A stretch of 64,000 bases of DNA from Petrimonas sulfuriphila (GCF_051201015.1 NZ_JBPEHI010000002.1), one strand, 5' to 3'. Shown: positions 18,393-28,413, numbered from the stretch's first letter. The notes: a model not told the origin generated them from the sequence alone. Program-made: numbers and translations.

Positions 18393-19889
18393 TTACTCCT
18401 CAATCAGCGATTGCGGCAAGCTTTTCTTTGCTTTAACTCCCAAATCTTTTAGTTTCTGAGTCTGTAAGACCAAATTGTCGTTTCCGGTAGAAAGCTGTTT
18501 GTAGGCATCGTTGTACGCGTTCTGAGCCTGGTCCAGGTTTTTCCCGATTTTTTCGAGGTTATTGATAAACCCCACAAACTTATCGTAGAGTTTTGCTCCG
18601 CGTTCGGCAATCTCTATCGCATTTCGGTTCTGATATTCACGCTTCCAGAGGTCAACGATGAGCTTTAACGCTGCAATCAGGTTTGTAGGGCTGATGAGCA
18701 GGATTTTTTTGTCGTATGCGTATTGCCAGATATCCGGGTCGTGTTGTAAGGCAAGCATGTATGCCGGTTCGTTTGGGACGAACATCATCACGAAATCGAG
18801 CGTAACGGCGTAATCCTGATAGCTTTTCCGGCTCAGCTCATCAATGTGCTTCCTTACCGAACGCAGGTGTTCCCCGATGCATTTTTTTTGTTCGTCGACT
18901 TCGTCGGTTTGTGTGTAACGAACATACGCCGACAGCGATACCTTGGAGTCGATAATTACCTTGCGGTCGTCGGGGTAGGAGATGATCACATCGGGTTGCA
19001 TTTTGCTTCCGTCCTCGTTAACGAGGTAGGCACCGTCGACGTCTTTCAGGAACTCCTGGACAAAGTATTCCCTGTCGCGCACCAATCCCGATTTCTCGAG
19101 GATGTTCTCCAGGATCATTTGTCCCCAATCGCCTTGTGTTTTGGAGCTTCCTTTCAAGGCATTGGTCAGGTTCACGGCATCCTCGCTGAGTTTTGTATTG
19201 AGCTCCTTCAGCTTTTTTACTTCTTCGCCCAGTGAAAACCTCTCTTTGGCTTCGGTAATGTAGACCTCTTCCACTTTTTTCCGGAACGAGTCGATATTTT
19301 CACCTAACGGCTTCAGGATGATGTCTAAGTTCTCCTGATTGATCTTGGTGAACTTGTGCGTTTTTTCGTCCAGGATTTTTTCCGCGATATTTTCAAACTC
19401 CAGGTTGAATTGTTTTCGCAGGTTCTCCATTTCGGACTTTTGCGTCTCCAGCTTCTCTTTCAGGGCGTTGAAGTCGGCTGTTGAGGCGGCAAGCAACCTG
19501 TTGGTTTCGTTAAACTCATCGGTCATCGATTTTAATTCCAGCTTGTAAGTGCCGATTTCTTCCAACTGCTTTTGTACGGTGTCGTGGGCTACATTGAGCT
19601 GGGCAGTAGTGCCGGAGAGGTTACGTTCAAGGGCCTGAACTTCGTCCCGGGACTGTTCTGTCTTTTCCCGGTATGCCGCAATCTCCGTTCTTAATTCCGC
19701 CTCATCTTCCTGCATGGACTTCAGTTTCTCCTGCGCTACAATGAGGTCGGTATGTAGAGAGACATTCTTCTCATTCACGGCTTCAAGTTCTTGTTTTGAT
19801 ACCGTTTTCAACCTGACAAGGAGGGTTGCCATGATCCAGGCAATAATTCCTCCGGCCACAAAACCTATGAGAAGACCGGTTATTTCCAT
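18393..19889 (-). CDS. rmuC: DNA recombination protein RmuC
   Basis: A 498-residue protein with an N-terminal TM helix (about residues 4-25, ending before RLKTVSKQ), a long coiled coil (about 30-200) and the RmuC domain (about 215-420). The domain includes GDWGQMILENILEKSGL, QPDVIISYPDDRKVIIDSKVSL and YKRE-type KREYQNRNA. The domain is related to restriction-endonuclease folds. RmuC limits inversion between short repeats in E. coli. It lies in the minus-strand run ribBA-rmuC-kbl-tdh with 16 bp to ribBA. Confidence 0.93.
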   Translation of the reverse strand: MEITGLLIGFVAGGIIAWIMATLLVRLKTVSKQELEAVNEKNVSLHTDLIVAQEKLKSMQEDEAELRTEIAAYREKTEQSRDEVQALERNLSGTTAQLNVAHDTVQKQLEEIGTYKLELKSMTDEFNETNRLLAASTADFNALKEKLETQKSEMENLRKQFNLEFENIAEKILDEKTHKFTKINQENLDIILKPLGENIDSFRKKVEEVYITEAKERFSLGEEVKKLKELNTKLSEDAVNLTNALKGSSKTQGDWGQMILENILEKSGLVRDREYFVQEFLKDVDGAYLVNEDGSKMQPDVIISYPDDRKVIIDSKVSLSAYVRYTQTDEVDEQKKCIGEHLRSVRKHIDELSRKSYQDYAVTLDFVMMFVPNEPAYMLALQHDPDIWQYAYDKKILLISPTNLIAALKLIVDLWKREYQNRNAIEIAERGAKLYDKFVGFINNLEKIGKNLDQAQNAYNDAYKQLSTGNDNLVLQTQKLKDLGVKAKKSLPQSLIEE

Positions 19890-19905
19890 TTTTTTGCTTT
19901 TACGG

Positions 19906-21126
19906 TTACAATCCAGAATTTTTCAGGATATGTCCCATCTTTTTCTTCTTGGTTTCCATGTAGAAATGGTTGTACTCGTTGGGCGTAATTTCGATAGGCA
20001 CATTTTCCACCACTTCCAGTCCGTAAGATTCCAGTCCGATACGTTTCACGGGATTGTTGGTCATTAACCGCATTTTTGTGACGCCCAGGCTTTGCAGGAT
20101 TTGTGCACCCACGCCGTAATCGCGCTCGTCGGCCTTATAGCCTAAATGGAGGTTGGCATCAACCGTATCCATTCCCTTTTCCTGTAATTTGTAGGCCGAA
20201 GCCTTTGCCATAAGTCCGATTCCACGTCCTTCCTGATTGAGATAAACCAACACGCCTTTTCCTTCTTTTTCGATCATCTGCATGGCTTTATGCAGTTGTT
20301 CTCCGCATTCGCATCGCATGGAGCCGAAAATATCGCCGGTTATACACGACGAGTGAACGCGCACCAAAATGGGCTCGTCTTTGTGCCATTCTCCTTTTAT
20401 CAGTGCTACGTGATCCAATCCGTTGGACTTCTGGCGAAAAGGAACCATATGGAAATCGCCGTACTGGGTGGGTAAATGTACCTCCTCCCCGCGGTTTACG
20501 AGCGACTCTGTCCTCAGGCGATACTTGATGAGATCGGCAACCGAAATAATCTTCAGGTTAAATTCCTTTGCCATTTTCATCAGTTCGGGCATGCGTGCCA
20601 TTTCCCCGTCTTCCTTTTTTATCTCTGCCAGCGCTCCGGCAGGGTACAATCCGGCCAAACGGGCCAGGTCAATAGTAGCTTCCGTGTGTCCTGCACGGCG
20701 AATAACGCCTTTGCTCATGGCTCGTAACGGGAAAATGTGTCCCGGCCGGCCAAAATCTTCGGGTTTGGTTTCTTCACGTGCCAGCGCCAGTATGGTTTGT
20801 GCCCGGTCGTAGGCCGAGATGCCGGTCGTGCAGCCGTGAGTGAGTAAATCTATAGAAACGGTAAACGGTGTGGAGTGGATGGAGGTGTTGTGGGTGACCA
20901 TCATGGGCAACTCCAATTCTTCGGCACGTTCTTTGGTGATGGGTGTACAGATAAGTCCCCGGGCGTGCGTCTCCATAAAGTTGACTTTTTCCGGCGTGAT
21001 ACACTCGGCAGCAATGATCAGATCGCCTTCATTTTCGCGGTCTTCGTCGTCGACCACGATTATGAAGTTTCCTTTTTTTATTTCTTCGATAGCTTCTTCT
21101 ATCGTGTTTAGCGTAAATTCTTTCAT
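19906..21126 (-). CDS. ribBA: bifunctional 3,4-dihydroxy-2-butanone-4-phosphate synthase / GTP cyclohydrolase II
   Basis: A 406-residue fusion catalysing the two entry steps of riboflavin synthesis. The RibB half (about 1-200) shows DDEDRENEGDLI and THNTSIHSTPFTVSID, then GRPGHIFPL and RRAGHTEAT. The RibA half (about 205-406) has the zinc cysteines in SSCITGDIFGSMRCECGEQ, the DLREEGRGIGL-equivalent YLNQEGRGIGLMAK, and the C-terminal MRLMTNNPVKRIGLE. No FMN riboswitch precedes it; only 10 bp separate it from the upstream permease gene, so it is probably expressed from that promoter. Confidence 0.96.
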   Translation of the reverse strand: MKEFTLNTIEEAIEEIKKGNFIIVVDDEDRENEGDLIIAAECITPEKVNFMETHARGLICTPITKERAEELELPMMVTHNTSIHSTPFTVSIDLLTHGCTTGISAYDRAQTILALAREETKPEDFGRPGHIFPLRAMSKGVIRRAGHTEATIDLARLAGLYPAGALAEIKKEDGEMARMPELMKMAKEFNLKIISVADLIKYRLRTESLVNRGEEVHLPTQYGDFHMVPFRQKSNGLDHVALIKGEWHKDEPILVRVHSSCITGDIFGSMRCECGEQLHKAMQMIEKEGKGVLVYLNQEGRGIGLMAKASAYKLQEKGMDTVDANLHLGYKADERDYGVGAQILQSLGVTKMRLMTNNPVKRIGLESYGLEVVENVPIEITPNEYNHFYMETKKKKMGHILKNSGL

Positions 21127-21136
21127 TTTGTATTGT

Positions 21137-23077
21137 TTATACAGCTACTTTACGTTGCTGGTTGTTCATTATCTCATTTAATTCGTTGTTTAACGTTAAT
21201 ACGGCGTTTAAGTCCCTGTTGATTCGCTTTTCAAAAGGCAGTGAAAGCAGTTTCATTATAACCCCGAGAGGAAAAATATACATGCACAGTTTGGCAAGTG
21301 TGGATCCCGTATTAAAGGGGCGTACATATTTTATCAAAACCGGGTATTCCTTTGCTTTCTCAATAACCATCGGCTTACGTGAGTTGGATAGCTGATTGAG
21401 CATATTCTCCATCTTGTTTTTTATCGAGGTCAAGGAATGGTCGTATCCGTTGTCTGTCCAATAGGTTTTGTATCCGAGGGTGCCATATTTTTGCAGGTGG
21501 GCGGCCACCTCATCGGTCAGCTCACGTGACGATTGATAAACCTCGGCGTAGTTGGGTTCTTCAATAACGACCTCTTTTATCGTATAATTTCTTTTCTCGC
21601 GGATAAAGAAAAGTTTCTTGAAGAAGCTTGTATAGGTATCGGTACTCATAATTACCGAGTCTGTCATGGCCTTGTACGTCAGGAAAATGCCCAACGGCAG
21701 CAGAATCATCGAGCTGAACCACATGCCGATCCAATGATCCCAAACCCCGTCGCGGGCCATTTTGTAACCTACATTGTCTAAGATATAGTAGATAATAAAC
21801 AAAATAACCGATATGACAATGGGTGTTCCCAGGCCACCTTTGCGTACGATGGAGCCCAGTGGGGCACCGATGAAAAAGAATACGAAACAGGCAAAGGGGA
21901 TGGTGAATTTTCGGTGCCACTCGATCCATTGCCGGTTTATATTTCGTTGTGTGGTTGTTTTGGACATCGACCGGAAAAGATAATCGTTCCCGTTATTGTC
22001 GGCTTTTGAGTAGGCGTTTTGCAGGATGGCCGTCTGGGTTTGTATGTCTTTTGAAGCGAAAATAGAATCCATATCGGGTTTCATGGATGCGGTTGCGTGC
22101 TCAACGATGGAGTCCCTTTTCTCTTGCGGATAGCTGTTCCGGAAAGAAAGATAGGTATATTGTTTCATTATCTTCCGGTCGGAAATGTTTACGCTGTCGA
22201 TGAATTGCTCCAAAGAGTCGATCGAAACCCTTAGCTGTGCGATATTTTTGGAAACGTAATTGCTCGATTCGCTCTCCTGTAAAACACTTTCTTCCATTCG
22301 GTTGAAGTTGTCATCATAGGGTATAGTCATCGTTTTTGTAACAAAACTCTCGCGGGCATAGGGGATAAACTCCGAAGAAAAATTCATATTTTCCGTTCCC
22401 TGGGTAAAGTTTTGAAACTGTTGCCCGCTATGCATCGTAAAGACAAGCGATAATTTATCTTCCGAGGTCCGCATCTCGGCCGAATCACAGATAATGACAG
22501 CCATATTCTGGAACCCGCTGCTGACGTCGTAAATGGAAACGCCATACAGCATTCCGGTTTTCCGGTTTTTCTTGTCCACGTACAAATTGTAACCTTCTAT
22601 CTCCTTGTAAAAAACACCTTCGGGAACATCCAGTTCAGGTGATTTCTGCCGGATGGAGATCAGGAGTGAATAAAACTTGGGCTGGATTTTCGGCATGGCG
22701 TTGTTTTGAAAAAAAAAGGTGCCTATGCAGATTAAGACAATCAGGGCAATGAGCGGAACCATCGCCTTGATGAGAGAGATCCCCGCCGATTTTATGGCCA
22801 GCAGCTCCAGGTTTTCACCCAGGTTCCCAAACATCATCAGCGAAGCCAGCAATATGGATAAAGGCAGTGCCAAAGGTATCAACTGAAGCGCTGCGTATAA
22901 AAACATTTCACCTATTACGTTCAACCCGAGCCCTTTACCTACCATGTCCTCAACGTATTTCCATAAGAACTGCATCAACACCAAAAAAAGGCATATGGCA
23001 AACGTCATCAGAAACAGCGGGATATAGGTTTTTAACAAATAGCCGTAAAGTTTTTTTATATGGAAATCCCTTCTCAT
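21137..23077 (-). CDS. LptF/LptG-family permease
   Basis: A 646-residue inner-membrane protein with the YjgP/YjgQ layout. Three TM helices lie near the N-terminus (about 15-125), followed by a large periplasmic beta-jellyroll (about 130-370) and three more TM helices (about 390-475). It is extended by about 170 residues with a further hydrophobic segment near the end, longer than E. coli LptF or LptG. It would form part of the ATP-driven lipopolysaccharide transport complex with LptB. Its partner is not in the window. A perfect -7 element lies 32 nt upstream and it heads the run with ribBA. Confidence 0.88.
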   Translation of the reverse strand: MRRDFHIKKLYGYLLKTYIPLFLMTFAICLFLVLMQFLWKYVEDMVGKGLGLNVIGEMFLYAALQLIPLALPLSILLASLMMFGNLGENLELLAIKSAGISLIKAMVPLIALIVLICIGTFFFQNNAMPKIQPKFYSLLISIRQKSPELDVPEGVFYKEIEGYNLYVDKKNRKTGMLYGVSIYDVSSGFQNMAVIICDSAEMRTSEDKLSLVFTMHSGQQFQNFTQGTENMNFSSEFIPYARESFVTKTMTIPYDDNFNRMEESVLQESESSNYVSKNIAQLRVSIDSLEQFIDSVNISDRKIMKQYTYLSFRNSYPQEKRDSIVEHATASMKPDMDSIFASKDIQTQTAILQNAYSKADNNGNDYLFRSMSKTTTQRNINRQWIEWHRKFTIPFACFVFFFIGAPLGSIVRKGGLGTPIVISVILFIIYYILDNVGYKMARDGVWDHWIGMWFSSMILLPLGIFLTYKAMTDSVIMSTDTYTSFFKKLFFIREKRNYTIKEVVIEEPNYAEVYQSSRELTDEVAAHLQKYGTLGYKTYWTDNGYDHSLTSIKNKMENMLNQLSNSRKPMVIEKAKEYPVLIKYVRPFNTGSTLAKLCMYIFPLGVIMKLLSLPFEKRINRDLNAVLTLNNELNEIMNNQQRKVAV

Positions 23078-23108
23078 CTGTTAAAAGAAGCCCTTTTTAA
23101 ATTCGATA

Positions 23109-23116
23109 CAAAGATA
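23109..23116 (-). promoter_or_regulatory. -7 promoter element of the permease-ribBA run
   Basis: TATCTTTG on the minus strand, 31 nt upstream of the permease ATG, without a clear -33 TTTG. Confidence 0.45.
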
Positions 23117-23158
23117 ATAAATTCCTGTGGAGAAAAGTGTTTTGAGGTTTAAGAAAAC

Positions 23159-23195
23159 AAAAAGAACAACCGGCTTGTTTTCGGTTGTTCTTTTT
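23159..23195 (-). terminator. bidirectional-looking intrinsic terminator
   Basis: Perfect 9-bp stem GAACAACCG/CGGTTGTTC (23164-23172 with 23182-23190), 9-nt loop, flanked by A5 and T5 tracts that extend the stem. It ends the START-like gene located just upstream on the minus strand and insulates the permease promoter. Confidence 0.75.
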
Positions 23196-23218
23196 GTTTA
23201 TATAGCGAGGGATAGCTA

Positions 23219-23608
23219 CTACACACCCAGCCTTCTTTTCATTTTATCGATCTGTGTTTCCCACAAGGTAATGGCATCGCCTTTTTCGTCGGGTTCTGCG
23301 AAGTCGGTGATTTGTAAAGCAATTTCATTGGATAATTCCAGTTTATGAAGCTGGAACTCAAAATATATATTTTCTTCCTCCTCGTCCAACCACCGGAAAC
23401 GAATACTTTGCTGGGGTTTCGAACCTAAGATCTCTGCCTGATTATCCGACTTTCCCCAAAAAAATGTGTAAACATTTTCTTCCTCGTTCATCGTAACTTC
23501 ATCGGCAAACCATTCCGATAATCCGTCAACCTGGCTGATCATTCTCCACAAACTCGCTTGTGTGGCACTCCCCATCACAAACTCAATATGAAACTTCTCT
23601 TTAAGCAT
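23219..23608 (-). CDS. START-like (SRPBCC) domain protein
   Basis: A 129-residue cytosolic single-domain protein. The order beta-strand, two short helices (ATQASLWRMIS, LSEWFADEV), antiparallel strands and a long C-terminal helix (ITLWETQIDKMKRRL) is that of the small START-like proteins of Bacteroidota in the SRPBCC superfamily. Members bind hydrophobic ligands; the ligand here is unknown. It is monocistronic and ends at a strong terminator. Confidence 0.85.
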   Translation of the reverse strand: MLKEKFHIEFVMGSATQASLWRMISQVDGLSEWFADEVTMNEEENVYTFFWGKSDNQAEILGSKPQQSIRFRWLDEEEENIYFEFQLHKLELSNEIALQITDFAEPDEKGDAITLWETQIDKMKRRLGV

Positions 23609-23719
23609 AACTGCTCACAATAAATTGCGCTCAATATACAACTTTTTTTCCATATAACGGCATTTCACAACAGTTTTTTGGCCGTTGTATAAAAATAGAT
23701 GAGCAGAATTGGCTTGTTT

Positions 23720-24472
23720 TTAAGAGAATATTTCTTCGAGAAATTTTATGAATCGTTTCCAAGATTGCTTATCAGCTTCCAGGCGATATGCCGGAGTCCC
23801 GAACACCGTAAAACCGTGCGGGGCATTTCCGTATGAGGTCATTTCGTGGGGGATTTTTGCCGCTTCCAACTCTTTGGCAAGAGCGGCAAAATCATCCATC
23901 GTGATGGCGGTATCGGCTGTTCCGTGAAAAATGATGATCTTCCCCCTGGTTTTTGAGTAATCTTGCCCTTCGGGGGTTCCCAGGCCACCGTGGAAGGTTG
24001 CAAAACCTTTCAACGCTGTTTCCGAGCGGGCTAGCTCCAGGGCGGCTGCACCCCCGAAACAATAACCCATCGCCGCCACTTTTTCCGTTTCAGCGCCCTG
24101 TTGTCTTGCAGCATGCAAAGCACCCGTCATCAGGCGGCGCAGTTTACTGCGGTCTTTATACAATTCTCCCGTGTGTTGGGCTTTCTCTTTGTTCTCGGTG
24201 GGACGGATCCCTTTGCCAAAAAGATCGGCTGCAAATACCTGATAGCCTTCTTCGGCCAACATGTTGGCACGTTTTACTTCGTAATCGGTCAGCCCGTCCC
24301 AGTCGTGAAGAATCAGTACCAGTGCGGCGTTTCCCGGATTTCCCGTCGATGGCCTGATGTAATAGCCTTCATAAGGCTCATTGTCCACCTCATAGGTTAC
24401 AAATTTGCCTTGTGCCAGTGAGATGGAAAAAGAGAAAACGGCGGCGATCAGAAAGAAATGTTTTGTTGTCAT
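23720..24472 (-). CDS. secreted dienelactone hydrolase family protein
   Basis: A 250-residue alpha/beta hydrolase with a signal peptide (from MTTKHFFLIAAVF, cleavage after SLAQG). The DLH triad is visible: nucleophile Cys in GYCFGG, Asp in FHGTADTAITMDD and His in NAPHGF. DLH itself is cytosolic, so the export signal points to a different, periplasmic ester or lactone substrate. The ATG at 24472 was chosen over one 12 codons upstream because it begins the signal sequence. Confidence 0.9.
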   Translation of the reverse strand: MTTKHFFLIAAVFSFSISLAQGKFVTYEVDNEPYEGYYIRPSTGNPGNAALVLILHDWDGLTDYEVKRANMLAEEGYQVFAADLFGKGIRPTENKEKAQHTGELYKDRSKLRRLMTGALHAARQQGAETEKVAAMGYCFGGAAALELARSETALKGFATFHGGLGTPEGQDYSKTRGKIIIFHGTADTAITMDDFAALAKELEAAKIPHEMTSYGNAPHGFTVFGTPAYRLEADKQSWKRFIKFLEEIFS

Positions 24473-24565
24473 AATGCTGTAATTTTTATGTTTACGCTTA
24501 TAACACAAAATATTTACAAATTGTTGTCTCTATTCGCAATAAGGATGAGGCACGTTTGTTTCATA

Positions 24566-25444
24566 TCAAAGCATATTTCGCATTTCTCCGGCGAATTCTT
24601 TTACCAGGTCCAACGCAGCCAGTTCATTTGATTGAGATGCATTAAGGTTAAGACCGGTTTGTTCTTTCACCTGATTGTTCTGTGCCGTTTGGATTTGAGA
24701 AAGCAATCTCAATACTTGCGGCAGTTCCCCCCATTTTTTGTTTATCATTTGTTTCTTGAGTGGCGCGATAGCCTGGCAGTAGTTGTCATTACAACGTTGT
24801 TCGTTCTTGGTGATATACTCATCAATAACTTTCTGGTTGATGCATGCTTCACCTCTGTATTGGGGCTCCGGGGAATTTTTCAATACTATTTCCAGGCATA
24901 GGTCGAGATCGGTTTTAGCCTGCTTCTCTTTCTTTTCATATTCAGCTTGCATCTTCATCCATCCCTCTTTATACGTCGACAACCTGTTCTGTAGGTCTTG
25001 TAATTCGGTATTGATGTTGTACTGATTCCTGGCAGATGATTGCGAATGTTTTCCCCTGTTGGAAGCGACATACTTCTCACCCCACTCTTGAAGTTCCTCT
25101 TCACTCATGTTTTCAATTTTTTTCAGATCCATCGAAGAGATTCCGTGATCTTTCATGAGTTTTTGTTGTGCCAGTTGTTCGTCGGCAGCTTCGCCACCTG
25201 ATACCGTACTTAAGAGCTGATTTTGGTCGGCAGGCGGCTGTTGTTTGTGTATCCGCTCAATATCCAATTCGATCGCTTCGATGACCCTGTCAATCTGCTG
25301 GTAAAAGGTGTTTTTATTTGTTTCGGTTACCGCACAACCATTGTCTGGAAACTTTGGAAGGTTGGAGAGATAGTTTTGAGCGAGTTGCTGCGCTGAGACA
25401 AGTTGAGAAAAAATCCACAGAATTATAACTACATTATTTTTCAT
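24566..25444 (-). CDS. exported helical protein, partner of the TPR protein (unknown function)
   Basis: A 292-residue protein with a signal peptide (ending VSAQQ, about residue 20). The mature N-terminus has a short Pro/Cys segment (LPKFPDNGC), after which the protein is almost wholly helical and Gln/Glu/Lys-rich with coiled-coil character (about 45-190). Six or so cysteines occur, including CNDNYCQ near residue 213. A short motif MSEEELQEWGEKY resembles ones in two neighbouring proteins. It follows the 708-residue TPR protein by 62 bp as the last gene of the envelope run. I do not recognise the family. Confidence 0.75.
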   Translation of the reverse strand: MKNNVVIILWIFSQLVSAQQLAQNYLSNLPKFPDNGCAVTETNKNTFYQQIDRVIEAIELDIERIHKQQPPADQNQLLSTVSGGEAADEQLAQQKLMKDHGISSMDLKKIENMSEEELQEWGEKYVASNRGKHSQSSARNQYNINTELQDLQNRLSTYKEGWMKMQAEYEKKEKQAKTDLDLCLEIVLKNSPEPQYRGEACINQKVIDEYITKNEQRCNDNYCQAIAPLKKQMINKKWGELPQVLRLLSQIQTAQNNQVKEQTGLNLNASQSNELAALDLVKEFAGEMRNML

Positions 25445-25506
25445 TGCCTATTGATTTAACATCCATTTTTTATTGAAAGACTTATTGTGGCAAGACTGGT
25501 TATTGC

Positions 25507-27633
25507 TTATTCCGGCAGCAAATCAGAAATGCCCGGTGGCGTAAAATTAGCGGACGCATCCACCGAAGGGCCTCCTTCCAGGGCAAAACGGCCGTTAATC
25601 TCTCCTTCTGCCAGTCCGCCCACACCGGCTTTGACCGAGCTGGTGAAAGCCACATCCTTTACGGCATCACCCTGTCCGATGGTGACCTCTACTCCCATGG
25701 TAGCTTCCGCCGTGAGATTGCCGTTGCCGTATTCTCCTTTCACGCCCACTCCTCCCCAGATGGTGGTCTCGTGTTTGTTAAAATCGCGCTTTACAGACCA
25801 TAGTAAACCTTCTCCACCCGATAACTTCACGTGGTCGCAGCTGAGCTCAAACGATAAAGGCCCAATGCCACCCCCGATACCGTTTTCACCCAACGGGCAA
25901 TCTTTCTTCTTTTTTGAGGGCAGCTCAGGGTCAGGCGCCTCTCCCGGCGGTTCCGGCGGTTCGGGCTCCACGCAAATCATTTGATTGAGCTGATCGGCAT
26001 AACCCGGCAATCCTGAAGCAAAGCCGGCAGCTATCTCCAGATGGATCACCGTCATCATTTCCCGGTAAAGGTTGTAATACTCATTGAGACTGGGGGCATA
26101 CATCCGTTCAATGATGGGATTGGTAAAAGCATAGTAGTCGGGGATCGCCTCTTTCAAAGCATTGGAAACCAGTGTGTAGTTTTTGCATCCGGCTGAAAAG
26201 GAAGATTCCAGGTCCCGTTTTTGTTCCTTACAGATGCGAAACATGACCTGGTCCAGCTGGTATTGTACCTGCCTGATTTCCGCTCCCACCTTTTTCTGGC
26301 AATACTCATTATCTCCACACGCCTCAAGCTTCTTGAGGAGTGCAGTCAGCTCTTCCTGAAGACGTAGCGATTGTTCCATCAGTTGTGTGATTGTGGGCAT
26401 ATGCTGTTCCAGCAGGTTCGAATTGTTTTCCATGATCTTTGCACCCTGATTCAGTGCTTGTCCGTAGTTGCTGTTTTCACCAAACAACAATTCCGTGATA
26501 TCGGAAAACAGCATGATCTCCTTTGAGAAATCACGGGTGAAAACCATTGCATTGTCCGGATCTTTCGATGCACGCAGCTGCTGTTTTCTGATCCGCTCCG
26601 ACACCGACAGCAGGTCGGAGGTCAGCTGTCTTTTCCGGGCATCCAGGCCGGAAAGGTATCTCTTGATTGGTTGCTCTTGTCCCGCCATTCTTCCGATATC
26701 CTCATACACGGGCAGGTCGGGTACCTCCACTCCTTCTGTATCGCCTTTCTCATCCGTCAGCGGCCGGGGCTGGCTCCCCTGGCTCTGTGAAGGCGACTTT
26801 GCCGCCTGTGCTTGTTTCATGGCGCCGAAACCTACTGCCGAATACCTTTGGCCCAAAGCCTTCCGCAGGTATTGTTCCGCTTTCAGGGGATTGTTTTCGC
26901 ATTGGGCAATCAACCCCAGGCCCAAGTAAGGCGAACTCATTTTTGGTGCTGTTCTCAACGCTTTTTCAAACATCAGGGTGGCATTCGTGTTGTCGCCAGC
27001 TTCCCGGTAAGCCCAACCCAGATTACAGAGGATAAGGCCGATATCCGGTTTTAACCGATCGGCATATTGCAACACCCGGATGGCTTTGGAATATTCACCC
27101 ATGTCTTTGAGTGCCACGCCCAGGTTGTTGGCCGTAAGCACATCATCCGGCGTTTGGACGGCACTCCAGGCAATGGCATAAACCGATGCCGATCCTGCCC
27201 CTGTCATCACAAAGGCCGCTCCCATATCTGCTCCGTCTGTCTTTTTGGAAGAGCGCTCCAGCATAAGCCTCAGCTTTTGTAAATCACCCGTCTTCGGCCC
27301 ATACGCCGCCATCAGCGATTGAGCAAACTCCACATACGTATCACGCGTCAGTGAAGGCAGGAGGGAGAGCTCAGCCTTTTCGGGACATGGGTTGTGCTTA
27401 TTCGTAGTAGCCTGTACCTGTAGCTTGCCTTTATCCGTTTGCCTGTCTAGCGCATTGGCTTGCTTCTCCATCGATTCTCCCCACTGCTCCAGCCGGGCAC
27501 TTTCCTGTTCGGTGAGTTCCTTTCCGGATTTTGCTTTTTCCAGAATCCGGCTTATATCCCTGGGTATTTGCATCTGTGCACAGGCAACAAATGCGAACGT
27601 TAACGCCGTAAGTAAAAGTAATAATTGCTTCAT
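25507..27633 (-). CDS. exported TPR protein with Gly-rich beta C-terminus (paralogue A)
   Basis: 708 residues from the ATG at 27633, which begins a signal peptide ending VACAQ. A short motif ELTEQESARLEQWGE follows, then a TPR region (about 160-260, NNLGVALKDMGEYSKAI and LGWAYREAGDNTNATLMFEKAL). Next come a Ser/Gln/Pro linker, LPVYED, a long helical middle, a Pro-rich spacer (EPEPPEPPGEAPDPELP), KKDCPLG, and a Gly-rich predicted beta domain (last about 130 residues). The same order of parts occurs in the 692-residue protein at 29829-31907. I know no characterised homologue. It starts 13 bp after the lipoprotein gene. Confidence 0.8.
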   Translation of the reverse strand: MKQLLLLLTALTFAFVACAQMQIPRDISRILEKAKSGKELTEQESARLEQWGESMEKQANALDRQTDKGKLQVQATTNKHNPCPEKAELSLLPSLTRDTYVEFAQSLMAAYGPKTGDLQKLRLMLERSSKKTDGADMGAAFVMTGAGSASVYAIAWSAVQTPDDVLTANNLGVALKDMGEYSKAIRVLQYADRLKPDIGLILCNLGWAYREAGDNTNATLMFEKALRTAPKMSSPYLGLGLIAQCENNPLKAEQYLRKALGQRYSAVGFGAMKQAQAAKSPSQSQGSQPRPLTDEKGDTEGVEVPDLPVYEDIGRMAGQEQPIKRYLSGLDARKRQLTSDLLSVSERIRKQQLRASKDPDNAMVFTRDFSKEIMLFSDITELLFGENSNYGQALNQGAKIMENNSNLLEQHMPTITQLMEQSLRLQEELTALLKKLEACGDNEYCQKKVGAEIRQVQYQLDQVMFRICKEQKRDLESSFSAGCKNYTLVSNALKEAIPDYYAFTNPIIERMYAPSLNEYYNLYREMMTVIHLEIAAGFASGLPGYADQLNQMICVEPEPPEPPGEAPDPELPSKKKKDCPLGENGIGGGIGPLSFELSCDHVKLSGGEGLLWSVKRDFNKHETTIWGGVGVKGEYGNGNLTAEATMGVEVTIGQGDAVKDVAFTSSVKAGVGGLAEGEINGRFALEGGPSVDASANFTPPGISDLLPE

Positions 27634-27646
27634 AAATGAGACGGTA

Positions 27647-28306
27647 TTACTCCTCGTCGGTGAACTGGATGTCTCGGGGTACTTCAAATTTTTCCTGCGG
27701 AGGAGCCACCTCTTCAACCGATGTTACCCGGGAGGAAGTTTGTATGCCCATTGCTTCACCCTCCATGCTCATCATGACATTCCCCCACATCACATAATCC
27801 ATTTGGGTTCCTTTATCGCTCTTCATGCTCATCTTTCGGCATTTGTATCCGAGGAATTCGACTTCTCCCAGGTCTTCCAGGTTCATCTTTCCCAACAGTT
27901 CATCCGACAATGATTCCACATCTACTCCCAGGGGGTTGATTGCCCTTGCCAGGGTATAATGCTCACCTGTCTTCTTGTCCAGGTCTATCTTCCAGTGGTC
28001 ATCCCCTTTTATGATCTCCAAGGTACGTGTGGAGTAGTCCTCTCCCATGACTTCCATCGGCACTGTTGTTTCAATGGCTTCCCATTCGCCCCACTTGTCA
28101 AAATAGGTAACAATGCTCATCTCCATGCCCATGGCTTCAGAGGTAGAGCGAATGATTCCTTGTTCAAGGGGATATCTTTTTTTTCCGGCCTCAGCTTGGA
28201 GTTCTTTTGCCGAAAATTCCTGTCCCCGGGATTCTCTTTCTTTCTTCTCACCGGAACAACTGCCCAAAAACAGGGCCACCAACAAAAAGAATACAAGTTT
28301 TTTCAT
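27647..28306 (-). CDS. lipoprotein of unknown function (DUF4412-like)
   Basis: A 219-residue lipoprotein. The signal peptide ends in the lipobox LGSC (Cys17), so it is lipid-anchored. The mature part has the feel of DUF4412-type proteins: repeated beta-strands around YFDKWGEWEAIET, IIKGDDHWKIDLDKKTGEHY and VMWGNVMMSMEGEAMG, where a measured quantity is wrapped in a small LolA-like or lipocalin-like sheet. This family assignment is from pattern memory. It lies inside the envelope run, 13 bp before the 708-residue TPR protein. Confidence 0.75.
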   Translation of the reverse strand: MKKLVFFLLVALFLGSCSGEKKERESRGQEFSAKELQAEAGKKRYPLEQGIIRSTSEAMGMEMSIVTYFDKWGEWEAIETTVPMEVMGEDYSTRTLEIIKGDDHWKIDLDKKTGEHYTLARAINPLGVDVESLSDELLGKMNLEDLGEVEFLGYKCRKMSMKSDKGTQMDYVMWGNVMMSMEGEAMGIQTSSRVTSVEEVAPPQEKFEVPRDIQFTDEE

Positions 28307-28413
28307 GATTATTCCGTTTTTAGTTTGCTTTTATCACACTTGTTGATTTATGAATTCCCAGTAATTTGTTTCTCTAATAAAAGTGATCGCCGTCGTATCC
28401 GGTAGCGATAATC

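Noticed and set aside
19890..21136. FMN riboswitch for ribBA
   Set aside because: Only 10 bp separate ribBA from the upstream gene; there is no room for the aptamer.
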